A stretch of 64,000 nucleotides of DNA from Yes71-27 sp040758635 (GTDB taxonomy: Bacteria; Bacillota; Desulfotomaculia; Desulfotomaculales; Ammonificaceae): assembly GCA_040758635.1 (NCBI GenBank), contig JBFLVI010000009.1, forward strand, positions 1 through 64,000, read 5' to 3'. The notes beneath the pieces were generated by a model. It worked only from the letters and a program-made list of their open reading frames with translations. It was not told where the DNA came from and searched no databases. Below, one piece after another: positions 25,612-33,989 of this stretch (position 1 is its first letter; the number at the start of each line of letters is the position of its first letter). Position numbers and translations under genes: made by a program.

Positions 25612-26370
25612 ATGCGCTTTGTAAAATCCCTTGCCGTTATTGCAATCGGTGTCGCTTTTTGTTTCTGTGCGGGTTGCACTTCCACCCAGCCGGGAGCGAC
25701 GACTGAACCGGCGAAACCCGCCAATATCCGGCCGAACGTGGTAACGAGCTTCAATCCGACCACCGAAACCCCGGTAATCGCCCAGGACGCCTACGTTGAC
25801 CCGATGGCCTCCGTGATCGGGAACGTGGAGATCGGCCCGAAGGTCTATGTCGCACCCTTTGCTTCGGTCCGCGGGGATGAAGGCCAGCCGATTTACGTGG
25901 GCGAGGGGTCGAACATCCAGGACGGCGTAGTACTGCACGCCCTTGAGACAGAAGAGAACGGAGAAGTGGTCGAAAAGAACCTGGTGGAATACGGCGGCAA
26001 AAAATACGCCGTCTACGTCGGCAAACACGTCTCGCTGGCCCACCAGGCCCAGGTGCACGGACCGGCACTGGTAGACGACAGCACCTTTATCGGTATGCAG
26101 GCTCTGGTGTTTAAAGCCCAGGTGGGGAAGAATTGCGTTGTTGAGCCTGGCGCCAAGCTACTCAACGGGGTAAAGGTGCCTGACGGCCGCTACGTTCCCG
26201 CGGGCGCCGTGGTGACAACCCAGGAGCAGGCGGATAACCTGCCGAAAATCACCGACGACTATCCGTTGAAGAACCTTAACCAGGGCGTTCTTCACGTCAA
26301 CGAACAGCTGGCCGAAGGGTACCTGAAGACGGAGGATGGGACAACCGAAGGAGAAACCAAGGCGCATTAA
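25612..26370 (+). CDS. Gamma-class carbonic anhydrase, predicted lipoprotein
   Basis: The 252-residue protein begins with a signal peptide ending in a lipobox (FCFCAGC, lipid-bearing Cys22), so it should be anchored outside the cytoplasmic membrane. The rest is a left-handed beta helix with hexapeptide repeats (VDPMASVIGNVEIGPKVYVAP). Comparison with archaeal Cam shows Arg87, Asp89 and Glu90, Gln103 and Asp104. Zinc ligands would be His109, His144 and His149. The proton-shuttle loop with Glu112 (LHALETEENG) is also present, so it is probably an active CO2 hydratase. GGAGG lies 6 nt upstream of the ATG. It stands alone between two minus-strand genes and has its own terminator. Confidence 0.9.
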   Translation: MRFVKSLAVIAIGVAFCFCAGCTSTQPGATTEPAKPANIRPNVVTSFNPTTETPVIAQDAYVDPMASVIGNVEIGPKVYVAPFASVRGDEGQPIYVGEGSNIQDGVVLHALETEENGEVVEKNLVEYGGKKYAVYVGKHVSLAHQAQVHGPALVDDSTFIGMQALVFKAQVGKNCVVEPGAKLLNGVKVPDGRYVPAGAVVTTQEQADNLPKITDDYPLKNLNQGVLHVNEQLAEGYLKTEDGTTEGETKAH

Positions 26371-26376
26371 AACCGG

Positions 26377-26399
26377 AACGGGGGCCAAAAGCCCCCGTT
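26377..26399 (+). terminator. Hairpin terminator after the carbonic anhydrase gene
   Basis: AACGGGGGC and GCCCCCGTT pair around a short loop 6 nt after the stop. The T-run after it is weak (TTAGATTTT). Confidence 0.65.
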
Positions 26400-26427
26400 A
26401 GATTTTGCCTGCGTGCTAAGAACCGGA

Positions 26428-26705
26428 TAGGAGACCGCTTTACAAACTTCGCCTGGTTTTGTTAGCCGGTCGGGTCCGGGTGCTCACGTACCATTTTAGA
26501 GGTTAGAGGCCAGAAGTTAGAGGTCAGATCTTTTGTAGGAATTCGCAAAGCGAATTCCTACAATAACTCCAACATCCAACCTCCGGTCTCCAACTTCCAA
26601 AATCCATGCTTGTTTTTCGCGGTCTCTAGGCTCCTTACCATAGTTTACCATTTATGAATAGATAAATCCTGCTTTCGAGAAATTAGAGTTTTGAACACTC
26701 TCCTA
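26428..26705 (+). mobile_element. MITE-like intergenic element, copy 3 (278 bp)
   Basis: Ends TAGGAGACCGCTTTACAAACTTCGCCTGG and TTTTGAACACTCTCCTA match copies 1 and 2. The interior has a 7-bp-unit hairpin (26497-26600) around TAGGAATTCGCAAAGCGAAT and the TTTTTCGCGGTCTCTAGGCT block shared with copy 1. The right end reaches into the SpoIID-like gene and encodes its last residues and stop. Confidence 0.75.
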
Positions 26706-28677
26706 CCTGCCCGACGGTCGCCCCGCCGTAGTAAAAGCTGAGGATGGCGGAGAATCCCATTCCCTGTTCCGCCATCGCCCGCGCGCCCCACTGGGACATG
26801 CCAAGGCAGTGTCCCCAACCGTTTCCGGTAAAGGTGACCGCAGTCAACTGGCCGCTTACCGGGTCATACTCCTTGCTGAGCACCGAAGGTGGCGACTTCA
26901 GGCTGAAAACCTTCCGCACCTTATCGGCGTTGCCCAAAAGCTGGCGCTGCGGCTGGCCGTTCCGGTCAAACCCGACCACCTCAACCCGCTTGATCCGCGA
27001 CGAACCCGAAGCCGTGCGTTCGACCACGTAGACCTCTGTTACCACCGAAAAACCATACTCGGCCGCCGCCAGGCAGTCGGCCAACTCGTACACCGAGTAC
27101 CGCACACTCCACCCGTAATGCTGGTTTTCCGGATGGCGGTCGTAAGGGTCCGGCTTTCCCCGGCTCACACCAACGTACTCCCGCCACACGTCCTCGCTGT
27201 TCTCAACCCAGCCCCCATTAGAACTGTGGAAGTAAGCCGGAACCACGCGGCCGCCTTCCATCAAAACCAGCCCCCGCGTCCCGTCCACCGCCGCCGTCGT
27301 GCGCGGGGACTCCGCATCGAGTCCTCCGTATACCTGGCTCGCCTGAGTGGAGAGAACGTCGTAAAACTGGTTGCTTCCGTATTTCAGCATGTAGTAGGCG
27401 TAAGAGCGTGCCGCCACCGCCTGTGCTTTCAGCGCCTCCATGGGCCAGTGCGCAGGCATCTCTCGGGGCACTACCCCGTAAAGATACTCTTCCAAAGGCA
27501 ACTCGTTGACCAGCAAGAGTCTCCCCTCATGGAGCCGCAAGGTGAGGTTCCCCCGGTAGCGCCGGAAAGAGCCGTCAGCGTTCAGGTTGAACCAGTTGTC
27601 TTTCCCGTCCTGCCCCTCGGCCAGAACCAAGGGCCCCGTAAAAACACCGAAAGGAAGGCGGTTGCGCTCGACCTGCATCGTGTAAACGGCCTCAACTACC
27701 GAACTCCCCGGCGCCCTGGCCACGGTAACAGTGAAGACGTCTCCCTTTTGTAACTGAAAAAGAACCTCACCCGTTGTCCCGTTAACGAGCGCGTAATTGC
27801 CGTTTACGCTCCAGGCCGCCGCCGGCGCATCGGTACTGAGCGCCGCCCGCACCGGGAGCGCAAAAACCCGCGGCAGAAAACCGGCGGGCTGGGGTGTTCC
27901 CCCGGTTTCACCGTCGCCCCGGGAAACCGGCTCCGCCTTTTTCACCAGCCAGCCGGCGATCCAGGCCGCCTGCCCCGAGGAGAGCCGCACCCGGCACCAG
28001 TCCCCGCGCCGCTCCAGGACGGCCAGACGCTGTCCCTTTGTCACCCGGCCCACCACGGCGTAACCCGTCCCCGGACCGCCCCGCAGGTTGACCACGTCTC
28101 CCGTAACCACGACCTCTTCATCCCCGTCGGCGCCCCTCTGGGGCGGCTGCTGCTCCGCCACCGGCTTTACCAGCCACCCGGCGATCCATGCCAGCGAACC
28201 GCTCTGCAGCCGTACCCGGTACCATTCGCCGGACTTCCCGTCCACCGCCAATCGCGTACCCCGGGACGCCCCGCCGACCCGCGCGTAGCCGGTCCCGGGA
28301 CCGCTGCGTAGGTTCACGTAACTTCCCGTCACCTCCACCGCCGTCGGAAGGGTCCCGCTGCCGCTTGCCTCCAGCGTGGGTGAACCGGCAGGCGCTTTCA
28401 CCAGCCAGCCGGCGATCCAGGCCGCCTGCCCCGAGGAGAGCCGCACCTGGCACCAGTCCCCGCGCCGCTCCAGGACGGCCAGTTGCTGCCCCTTTGTCAC
28501 CCGGCCCACCACGGCGTAACCCGTCCCCGGACCGCCCCGCAGGTTGACCACGTCTCCCGTGACCACGACCTCTTCCGCCCCGGCTGCTTTCGGCAGCAAA
28601 AACACCAGTGCCACAGCGATGCCTACCAGGAGGCAAAGCACAATGAGCCGTTTGAGAATCACCTTCATTCGCAGCAT
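26683..28677 (-). CDS. SpoIID/LytB-domain protein with three N-terminal SH3 repeats
   Basis: The 664-residue protein has an N-terminal signal or anchor (LIVLCLLVGIAVALVFLL) and three SH3-type domains at about residues 36-95, 110-170 and 190-250. A SpoIID/LytB domain covers about residues 290-655. The SpoIID part shows the P-x-E-x-P pattern VVPREMPAHWPMEALKAQAV, AVAARSYAYYMLKYG, GLVLMEGGRVVPAYFHSSNGG and the end GNGWGHCLGMSQWGARAMAE. SpoIID is a lytic transglycosylase of engulfment, and relatives act in cell-wall turnover. SH3 repeats 1 and 3 are nearly identical in DNA. The last residues (GECSKL) come from a mobile-looking element. GGAGGG lies 5 nt upstream of the ATG. Confidence 0.9.
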   Translation of the reverse strand: MLRMKVILKRLIVLCLLVGIAVALVFLLPKAAGAEEVVVTGDVVNLRGGPGTGYAVVGRVTKGQQLAVLERRGDWCQVRLSSGQAAWIAGWLVKAPAGSPTLEASGSGTLPTAVEVTGSYVNLRSGPGTGYARVGGASRGTRLAVDGKSGEWYRVRLQSGSLAWIAGWLVKPVAEQQPPQRGADGDEEVVVTGDVVNLRGGPGTGYAVVGRVTKGQRLAVLERRGDWCRVRLSSGQAAWIAGWLVKKAEPVSRGDGETGGTPQPAGFLPRVFALPVRAALSTDAPAAAWSVNGNYALVNGTTGEVLFQLQKGDVFTVTVARAPGSSVVEAVYTMQVERNRLPFGVFTGPLVLAEGQDGKDNWFNLNADGSFRRYRGNLTLRLHEGRLLLVNELPLEEYLYGVVPREMPAHWPMEALKAQAVAARSYAYYMLKYGSNQFYDVLSTQASQVYGGLDAESPRTTAAVDGTRGLVLMEGGRVVPAYFHSSNGGWVENSEDVWREYVGVSRGKPDPYDRHPENQHYGWSVRYSVYELADCLAAAEYGFSVVTEVYVVERTASGSSRIKRVEVVGFDRNGQPQRQLLGNADKVRKVFSLKSPPSVLSKEYDPVSGQLTAVTFTGNGWGHCLGMSQWGARAMAEQGMGFSAILSFYYGGATVGQVGECSKL

Positions 28678-28805
28678 TAAAACCCTCCGGGGAACTTTTC
28701 AAACTAAAATTCGACAATTGAACCAAAATTCCTGCCATTTTTATAATAAATCTTTCGAGATTTACCAGGCTCCAGGACCTAAAATCCGTCAGCATGTCGC
28801 CCACG

Positions 28806-28841
28806 ATTAAAAACCCCGTGCCAGCGAAAAAAATGACGGGG
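28806..28841 (-). terminator. Terminator after the queH/DUF2905 transcript (second of two)
   Basis: On the minus strand CCCCGT and ACGGGG pair around a 16-nt loop and are followed by TTTTTAAT. It lies between the DUF2905 gene and the SpoIID-like gene. Confidence 0.65.
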
Positions 28842-28850
28842 CAAACAATG

Positions 28851-28871
28851 AAAAAAAATCCGGCGAACCGG
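28851..28871 (-). terminator. Terminator after the queH/DUF2905 transcript (first of two)
   Basis: On the minus strand CCGG-TTCG-CCGG is followed by ATTTTTTTT. The stem is short but the tetraloop is stable and the T-run is long. Confidence 0.7.
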
Positions 28872-28962
28872 GGCAACAGACAGAGCACGGCAAAAGTGCC
28901 GCAACCGCCTGTCAGGCGATTTTCCTTATTTGTGCAAACCCGGAGAAGATTTGAACCGTTCG

Positions 28963-29187
28963 TCAGCGGCGGAAAAAGAGGCTTAAAATGATTGACAGGA
29001 TGATGCTCAAAAGGATGCAGGTTGCAAGCGGAAAATAGAAGGTAAAATTGCCGCGCTGGTAATAGATGTCGCCCGGCAGCCGGCCGACGCCCGGGATTTT
29101 ACCAGCCAGAAGCATCAGTCCGCCGAGTACCAGCAAAAGAATCCCCGTTATTACCAGCACCTTCCCGAAACTCTGCCAGAGCTCCAT
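28963..29187 (-). CDS. DUF2905 small membrane protein
   Basis: The 74-residue protein has two hydrophobic segments (VLVITGILLLVLGGLMLLAG and FPLATCILLSIILSIILSLF) joined by KIPGVGRLPGDIYYQRGNF. This is the DUF2905 signature, of unknown function. The start shares its first base with the last base of the queH stop. The family often lies beside ruvB and queuosine genes in Firmicutes, as here. Confidence 0.88.
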   Translation of the reverse strand: MELWQSFGKVLVITGILLLVLGGLMLLAGKIPGVGRLPGDIYYQRGNFTFYFPLATCILLSIILSIILSLFFRR

Positions 29188-29735
29188 TACGACTCCTCCC
29201 GGAAAAACCTTTCCTTTTCGCTGAAGACGCAGCCGCAGTACTGCTGGCGGTACATCCCCAGTTCCTTTGAACGGGCCACGCCTTCCCTGAAACCGGCCCG
29301 AAAATCGCGGTAAAAGAACGGCACGCCGTACTCCGCCGCCACCGCCTCACCGACCTCGCGCAGCAAATCGTGCTTTTGAAACGGGCTCACCAATAGTGTG
29401 GTGGTAAAGGCGTCAAAACCCCCGCGCTTTGCCGCTCCCGCCGTTTGGCGCAAACGCAGGTAGTAGCAGAACCGGCACCGTTCCGACTCCCTGAAGGCCA
29501 CCAGGCGAAAGTATTCCTCCACCGGGTATTCCCGCGGCAGGATGAGGGGCCAGTTTTCGCTTTCTGCATACGCCGCAAGCGTTTCCCGCCGGCGCCGGTA
29601 TTCCGTATAGGGGTGAATATTCGGGTTGAAGAAAAAGCCGTGCACCGCGTGCCCCTCGCCGCGTAATTCTTTTAAAGGGTAGATCGCGCAGGGGCCGCAG
29701 CAAACGTGCAGGAGTACCCGCAAATCTCTTTTCAC
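29187..29735 (-). CDS. queH: Epoxyqueuosine reductase QueH
   Basis: QueH reduces epoxyqueuosine in tRNA to queuosine without cobalamin and replaces QueG in many anaerobes. The 182-residue product has the conserved Cys pairs LLHVCCGPCAIYP, ERCRFCYYLRL and QQYCGCVFSE, which bind metal and an Fe-S cluster. It completes the pathway whose early steps are encoded at 2837-5767. It is followed directly by DUF2905. Confidence 0.92.
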   Translation of the reverse strand: MKRDLRVLLHVCCGPCAIYPLKELRGEGHAVHGFFFNPNIHPYTEYRRRRETLAAYAESENWPLILPREYPVEEYFRLVAFRESERCRFCYYLRLRQTAGAAKRGGFDAFTTTLLVSPFQKHDLLREVGEAVAAEYGVPFFYRDFRAGFREGVARSKELGMYRQQYCGCVFSEKERFFREES

Positions 29736-30209
29736 CTCAAACAGCCAGGCTCCCTTAATTTTAGAAGTGAGAGGCCGGAGGTTGGAGGTTAGAAACTTTG
29801 TGGGAAATCAGCATCGCTGATTTCTTCAAAAATCCCACCTCTAACCTCTAACTTCCAACCTCTGATTGCTCCGGTCTTGCCGCAGGTCTTACATACATTT
29901 TGCTAACACCGGCTGTCTGGGCCTGTTTCGCTCCCGCTCACACGTTCGCTTGGAGCTGAAACAGGCAACGCCGCCTCCTTAAGCCGCAACTTATTTTCAT
30001 GCTTCCGTGGTGCGGGGCCGCAGGCCCGCATGAACTACTCTGCTCTCCGCTGGCTTTCGTGCTTCTGGCGTCCTACTCCGGGGAACCACAAAACTCCAAC
30101 TGCCTCCGCTTCACCTCTGCCCCTCGCTTCCTGCCTCCTGACCCCGCCTCCCGGCCCCTGACCCACCGCTGCTTCTGACCTCCGACCGCTAACTTCCGAC
30201 TGCTGTTTT
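29736..30209. other. 474-bp region between ruvB and queH with repeats and structured sequence, no gene
   Basis: It holds a free-standing 7-bp-unit hairpin (29763-29865). A strong inverted repeat CCTGTTTC / GAAACAGG with an inner CTCC/GGAG pair lies at 29922-29965, and a second TGCGGG / CCCGCA at 30011-30030. A pyrimidine-rich stretch (30100-30200) is built of degenerate 7-bp units such as TTCTGAC CTCCGAC CGCTAAC. No plausible reading frame is present. Confidence 0.7.
29763..29865. repeat. Free-standing hairpin with 7-bp-unit arms, copy 4
   Basis: The left arm AGAAGTGAGAGGCCGGAGGT and the right arm CCACCTCTAACCTCTAACTT are roughly complementary and flank a palindrome GAAATCAGCATCGCTGATTTC. 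The MITE ends are absent, so the hairpin can exist on its own. Confidence 0.75.
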
Positions 30210-31238
30210 CTACCACAGCGTCTCCTGGACGCTTTCCCCGGCCGGTGGCGTCAACCCGAAATGCCGGTAAGCCAGCGCCGTAGCCACCCTGCCGCGCGGC
30301 GTACGCGCAAGCAGCCCTTGCTGCATCAAGTAAGGTTCGACCACGTCCTCCAGCGTCACCACTTCTTCGCTGGTAGCCGCAGCCAGGGTTTCGATACCGA
30401 CCGGCCCCCCGCCGAACCGCTCGATCAGCGTGGTCAAAAGCTTCCGGTCGGTGGCGTCAAGTCCCAGTTCGTCAACTCCTAAAAAGTCCAGGGCCGCCCG
30501 GGCCGCTTCCTCCGTAATGACGCCTTCCTCCCGGACTTCCACGTAGTCTCTGACCCGGCGCAACAACCGGTTCGCAACCCGCGGCGTCCCCCGGGAACGC
30601 TTTGCGATTTCCTGGGCTCCTGTGGGGGTGACGGTAATCCCCAGGAGCTTCGCCGCACGGGTAACCACAACCACCAGCTCTTCCGCTTCGTAGTAGTCCA
30701 GGCGGGCGATCAGACCGAAACGGTCCCGCAGCGGTGAGGAAAGGAGCCCGGCCCTGGTGGTCGCCCCGACCAGTGTGAAAGGGGGGAGGTTCAGCCGCAC
30801 CGAGCGGGCGGCAGGTCCTTTGCCGATAATGATATCCAGCGCCCGGTCCTCCATCGCCGGGTAAAGGATCTCTTCCACTACCCGGCTGAGACGGTGTACC
30901 TCGTCAATAAAAAGGACGTCCCCGGCCGCCAGGTTGGTCAAAATCGCCGCCAGGTCACCGGGCCGCTCGACGGCTGGACCGGAGGTAATCCTGATGCCGA
31001 CCTCCATCTCGGTGGCAATAATCCGCGCCAGGGTCGTTTTACCCAGGCCGGGCGGGCCGAAGAGCAGAATGTGGTCCACCGGTTCTCCCCGGTTTCTGGC
31101 CGCCTCGATGGTGACCCGCAGGGTTTCTTTAACCTTCGCCTGCCCGATAAACTCCTTCAGGGTCCTCGGCCGGAGCGTTGCCTCGACCACCGCCTCCTCC
31201 GGCTGGACCTCAAGAGAAATTACCCGCATTTCGCTCAT
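30210..31238 (-). CDS. ruvB: Holliday junction branch migration ATPase RuvB
   Basis: RuvB is the AAA+ motor of the RuvABC resolvasome. The 342-residue protein has Walker A FGPPGLGKTTLARIIA, Walker B DVLFIDEVHRLSR, and the C-terminal winged helix with LLARTPRGRVATALAYRHFG. The ATG overlaps the ruvA stop in TGATG. It is the last gene of the ruvC-ruvA-ruvB run. Confidence 0.98.
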   Translation of the reverse strand: MSEMRVISLEVQPEEAVVEATLRPRTLKEFIGQAKVKETLRVTIEAARNRGEPVDHILLFGPPGLGKTTLARIIATEMEVGIRITSGPAVERPGDLAAILTNLAAGDVLFIDEVHRLSRVVEEILYPAMEDRALDIIIGKGPAARSVRLNLPPFTLVGATTRAGLLSSPLRDRFGLIARLDYYEAEELVVVVTRAAKLLGITVTPTGAQEIAKRSRGTPRVANRLLRRVRDYVEVREEGVITEEAARAALDFLGVDELGLDATDRKLLTTLIERFGGGPVGIETLAAATSEEVVTLEDVVEPYLMQQGLLARTPRGRVATALAYRHFGLTPPAGESVQETLW

Positions 31239-31822
31239 CAGGCACTCCCGCCCTTCTGCTTCAAGAGCAAACCGAGGGCCGACCGCAAGATGGTTTCCAG
31301 ATCACCAGCACCGCCTTTTGCCGCGTGTCGTACCGCTTCCCGGGCCTCGCCGCGCCGGTAGCCCAGGCTTACCAGCGCCTCAACGGCGTCCATGGCTTCT
31401 TCCGGCACGCTTTCTTCCCGCTTAGCGAACTTGTCCTTTAACTCCAGCAGTATCCGCTGGGCGGTCTTCCCCCCAATTCCGGGTACCATCCGCAGAACGG
31501 AGGCCTCTTCCTCCAGCAGCGCCCGTTCGATCTCCTGCACCGACAAACAGGAAAGGATCGCCAGGGCCGCCTTCGGCCCCACACCGCTCACACTAAGCAA
31601 CAGGACGAAAAGATCGCGTTCCTCTTCGGTCCCGAAACCGTATAGCGCTACCTGCTCCTCCCGCAGGAGGAAGTGGGTGTACAACCGGCATTCCGCCCCC
31701 GGCCGGGGAAGGCGGGCGCCCAGGGAAAGGGGTATGTGTACATGGTAGCCCACACCGCCGACCTCGATTACCGCAAACCCCGCCGCCACCCGGACCAATT
31801 TCCCACGCAAATAGGCGATCAT
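31238..31822 (-). CDS. ruvA: Holliday junction DNA-binding protein RuvA
   Basis: From the ATG at 31822, with GGGAGG upstream, the 194-residue product starts MIAYLRGKLVRVAAGFAVIE, the OB-fold domain. Two helix-hairpin-helix motifs follow (LLSVSGVGPKAALAILS and LRMVPGIGGKTAQRILLEL). The C-terminal domain III (EAVEALVSLGYRRGEAREAV) contacts RuvB. The frame is open to 31891 but only inside the end of ruvC, so the shorter start is right. Confidence 0.97.
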   Translation of the reverse strand: MIAYLRGKLVRVAAGFAVIEVGGVGYHVHIPLSLGARLPRPGAECRLYTHFLLREEQVALYGFGTEEERDLFVLLLSVSGVGPKAALAILSCLSVQEIERALLEEEASVLRMVPGIGGKTAQRILLELKDKFAKREESVPEEAMDAVEALVSLGYRRGEAREAVRHAAKGGAGDLETILRSALGLLLKQKGGSA

Positions 31823-31839
31823 TTTGCCTCCCGCCGGAA

Positions 31840-32340
31840 CTAATCCTTGGATGTCAGCGCCTGCGCGGTCAACGCGGTGTGCAGGTGGCAAATGGCCACC
31901 GCCAGCGCATCCGCCACATCATCCGGCACGGGAGGCGCTTTCAACCTGAGCAACTGCTGGACCATGTACTGCACCTGTTCCTTAGCCGCGCGTCCCTGCC
32001 CGGTCACCGCCCGTTTCACCACCGCCGGCGGGTATTCGAAAACCGGGCAGCCTGCCTCCGTCGCGGCCAGGAGGGCTATACCCCGGCTGTAACCGACCGC
32101 CGTCGTGGTCTGGACGTTCTTGCTGAAAAAAAGCTCTTCCACCGCCACCGCATCGGGTTTAAACTGCTGGATCACCTGCAGGATCCCGCGGTAAATCGCC
32201 TGCAGCCTGCGGGTCAATGGCCAGTTAGCTTCCGTCCGGATACAACCAAAATCCACTGGAACGAGCCTTGCGCCCTTGCCTCCCCGGACCAGCCCGTACC
32301 CGGTAACCGCCGTCCCGGGGTCAATTCCCAGTACCAGCAT
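31840..32340 (-). CDS. ruvC: Crossover junction endodeoxyribonuclease RuvC
   Basis: RuvC cleaves Holliday junctions. The 166-residue protein has the catalytic acids Asp7 in VLGIDPGTAVTGYG, Glu in AVEELFFSKNVQTT and Asp in DVADALAVAICHLHT. It starts the ruvCAB run and lies 17 nt before ruvA. Confidence 0.97.
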   Translation of the reverse strand: MLVLGIDPGTAVTGYGLVRGGKGARLVPVDFGCIRTEANWPLTRRLQAIYRGILQVIQQFKPDAVAVEELFFSKNVQTTTAVGYSRGIALLAATEAGCPVFEYPPAVVKRAVTGQGRAAKEQVQYMVQQLLRLKAPPVPDDVADALAVAICHLHTALTAQALTSKD

Positions 32341-32475
32341 ACCCGCCCCCCTTTCGGCATTCGGGTGCCGCCGCCGGCAGCCGGCAAAGCCAGATCAAGG
32401 CGCAACTCAAACCGCCCCGCCGGCCGCCAAAAATCCCCAGGGTGCCGTTACTCCGCTTATTCGACACTCGGCCCG

Positions 32476-33066
32476 CTATTCCTGCAACTCATCCAGGTTC
32501 TCCAGCGCAGCGTTCAACCCGGTTTCGCTGGAAAACTCCAGTTCCCGCCGCAACTGGGCCCGGACCGTTTGCGACTGCGCCGCAAAATCCATTCCCTGGG
32601 TGAGTTTTTGCCGCAGCCCCGGCGTAAGCGATTCTTCCCTCAGCAAACGCTCGTAGCGCAAAACCCGGTGGTTAAAGCCCAGCGGCCCCTGAAATACCGC
32701 CACAAAACCGTCCTTCAGGCCGAGGTGGCGGAACGACCGGTGATGCGGACAGAAATCCTGAACCCTGTACGTAAGTCGGATTGCGGCCGGCAAACGCGAT
32801 TCCACCTCGCACCCGGAGTTTACGAGAAAACGTTCCCTCAACTCCTCTGCGTCCAGCCCGATAAACACCCGTGGTGCCGGTCCTTCCGAGACCAGGTCCT
32901 GCTCCCCGCAGAGATACTGTCGTTCCACGATCACCACCGTCTCCAGCCTTACAAGGTCCTCCCTGGAGGCGGAAACCCACCCGTCCCTGGTCACGAGTAT
33001 TGCCAAAACGATCGCTCCCATAATGAGAGGAAAAAACAAAAAGCCCCACCGCAATTTTGAAAGCAT
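32476..33066 (-). CDS. BofC-like protein
   Basis: The 196-residue protein has one N-terminal hydrophobic segment (WGFLFFPLIMGAIVLAILV), suggesting export or anchoring, followed by a domain with LTYRVQDFCPHHRSFRHLGL and DGFVAVFQGPLG. This second part resembles the C-terminal domain of BofC, which restrains the SpoIVB signalling protease in Bacillus sporulation. The position next to ruvCAB, as in Bacillus subtilis where bofC precedes ruvA, supports the call. Sequence identity to true BofC is probably low. Confidence 0.7.
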   Translation of the reverse strand: MLSKLRWGFLFFPLIMGAIVLAILVTRDGWVSASREDLVRLETVVIVERQYLCGEQDLVSEGPAPRVFIGLDAEELRERFLVNSGCEVESRLPAAIRLTYRVQDFCPHHRSFRHLGLKDGFVAVFQGPLGFNHRVLRYERLLREESLTPGLRQKLTQGMDFAAQSQTVRAQLRRELEFSSETGLNAALENLDELQE

Positions 33067-33151
33067 TTTTTCTTTAACTCCTATGACAGAATCTATCTTA
33101 GGGAATATTATGCAACGGTGGGATTATCTTTATGCAACACGGAAGGAGAAG

Positions 33152-33904
33152 CTATTCCCGAGTGACTTGCTCCATGATTTCCGTGGGAATGTCGAAATTT
33201 GCATAGACCGTCTCCACATCGTCCAGTTCCTCCAGGTGCTGGACCAGACGCAACACCCGCAGGCCCTCTTCCCCGGTAACCGTTACCGAAGTTTGCGGAA
33301 CAAAGGTGAGTTCTGCCTCCGCCACCCGCAGGCCTTGAACCTCGAGGCCGGCTTTGACCCGCGCCAGCTCCTCCGGTGCAGTGGTGATTTCGAAACCATC
33401 GTCCACCTCCCGGAGGTCCTCCGCGCCGCTTTCCAACGCCGAAAGGAGCAGTTCCTCTTCGGTCAAGCCGTCTTTTTCCACCAGAATCAGCCCTTTGGGC
33501 TGAAAAAGCCAGGCAACGCAGCCGGCTTCGCCCAAGCTGCCGCCGTACTTGTTGAGAATGTGACGCACCTCGGCCGCCGTCCGGTTCCGGTTGTCCGTGG
33601 TCACCTTGATGAGCAGCGCCACCCCCCCCGGTCCGTATCCCTCGTAGGTGACCTCCTCGTAACCTCCGCCGCCGATTTCACCCGTTGCCTTCTGGATCGC
33701 CCTTTGAATGTTCTCAAAAGGGATGTTGGCTTCTCGGGCCCGCTGAATGGCCGTCTTGAGCCGCGGGTTTGCTTCCGGATCACCGCCGCCCTGACGCGCG
33801 GCCACCATTATTTCGCGCGACAACCGGGTGAAAATCTTACCCCGCTGAGCGTCAACCTTCGCCTTCTTTCTTTTGATCTGCGCCCATTTGGAATGTCCGG
33901 CCAT
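33152..33904 (-). CDS. yebC: YebC/PmpR family regulator
   Basis: From the ATG at 33904 (AAGGTGAGGA upstream) the 250-residue product starts MAGHSKWAQIKRKKAKVDAQ, the exact family signature. Three domains follow with NIPFENIQRAIQKATGE and GPGGVALLIKVTTDNRNRTA. Members of the family act as transcription regulators or as ribosome-associated factors at polyproline stretches. The reading frame continues to 34000 through the end of nadE, but the added residues are not conserved. Confidence 0.95.
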   Translation of the reverse strand: MAGHSKWAQIKRKKAKVDAQRGKIFTRLSREIMVAARQGGGDPEANPRLKTAIQRAREANIPFENIQRAIQKATGEIGGGGYEEVTYEGYGPGGVALLIKVTTDNRNRTAAEVRHILNKYGGSLGEAGCVAWLFQPKGLILVEKDGLTEEELLLSALESGAEDLREVDDGFEITTAPEELARVKAGLEVQGLRVAEAELTFVPQTSVTVTGEEGLRVLRLVQHLEELDDVETVYANFDIPTEIMEQVTRE

Positions 33905-33989
33905 TTCCTCACCTTCCCGGTAAAGAGCCTCTTCCACCGAAAGGCGTGGACCTGCCTTATATTCTGGCCAAAACCAACCGCCAATTTCC

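Noticed and set aside
28841..28962. Riboswitch-like sequence on the plus strand (GCACGGCAAAAGTGCC and CGCCTGTCAGGCG)
   Set aside because: The pairs fit minus-strand terminators and local hairpins better, and there is no plus-strand gene after them.
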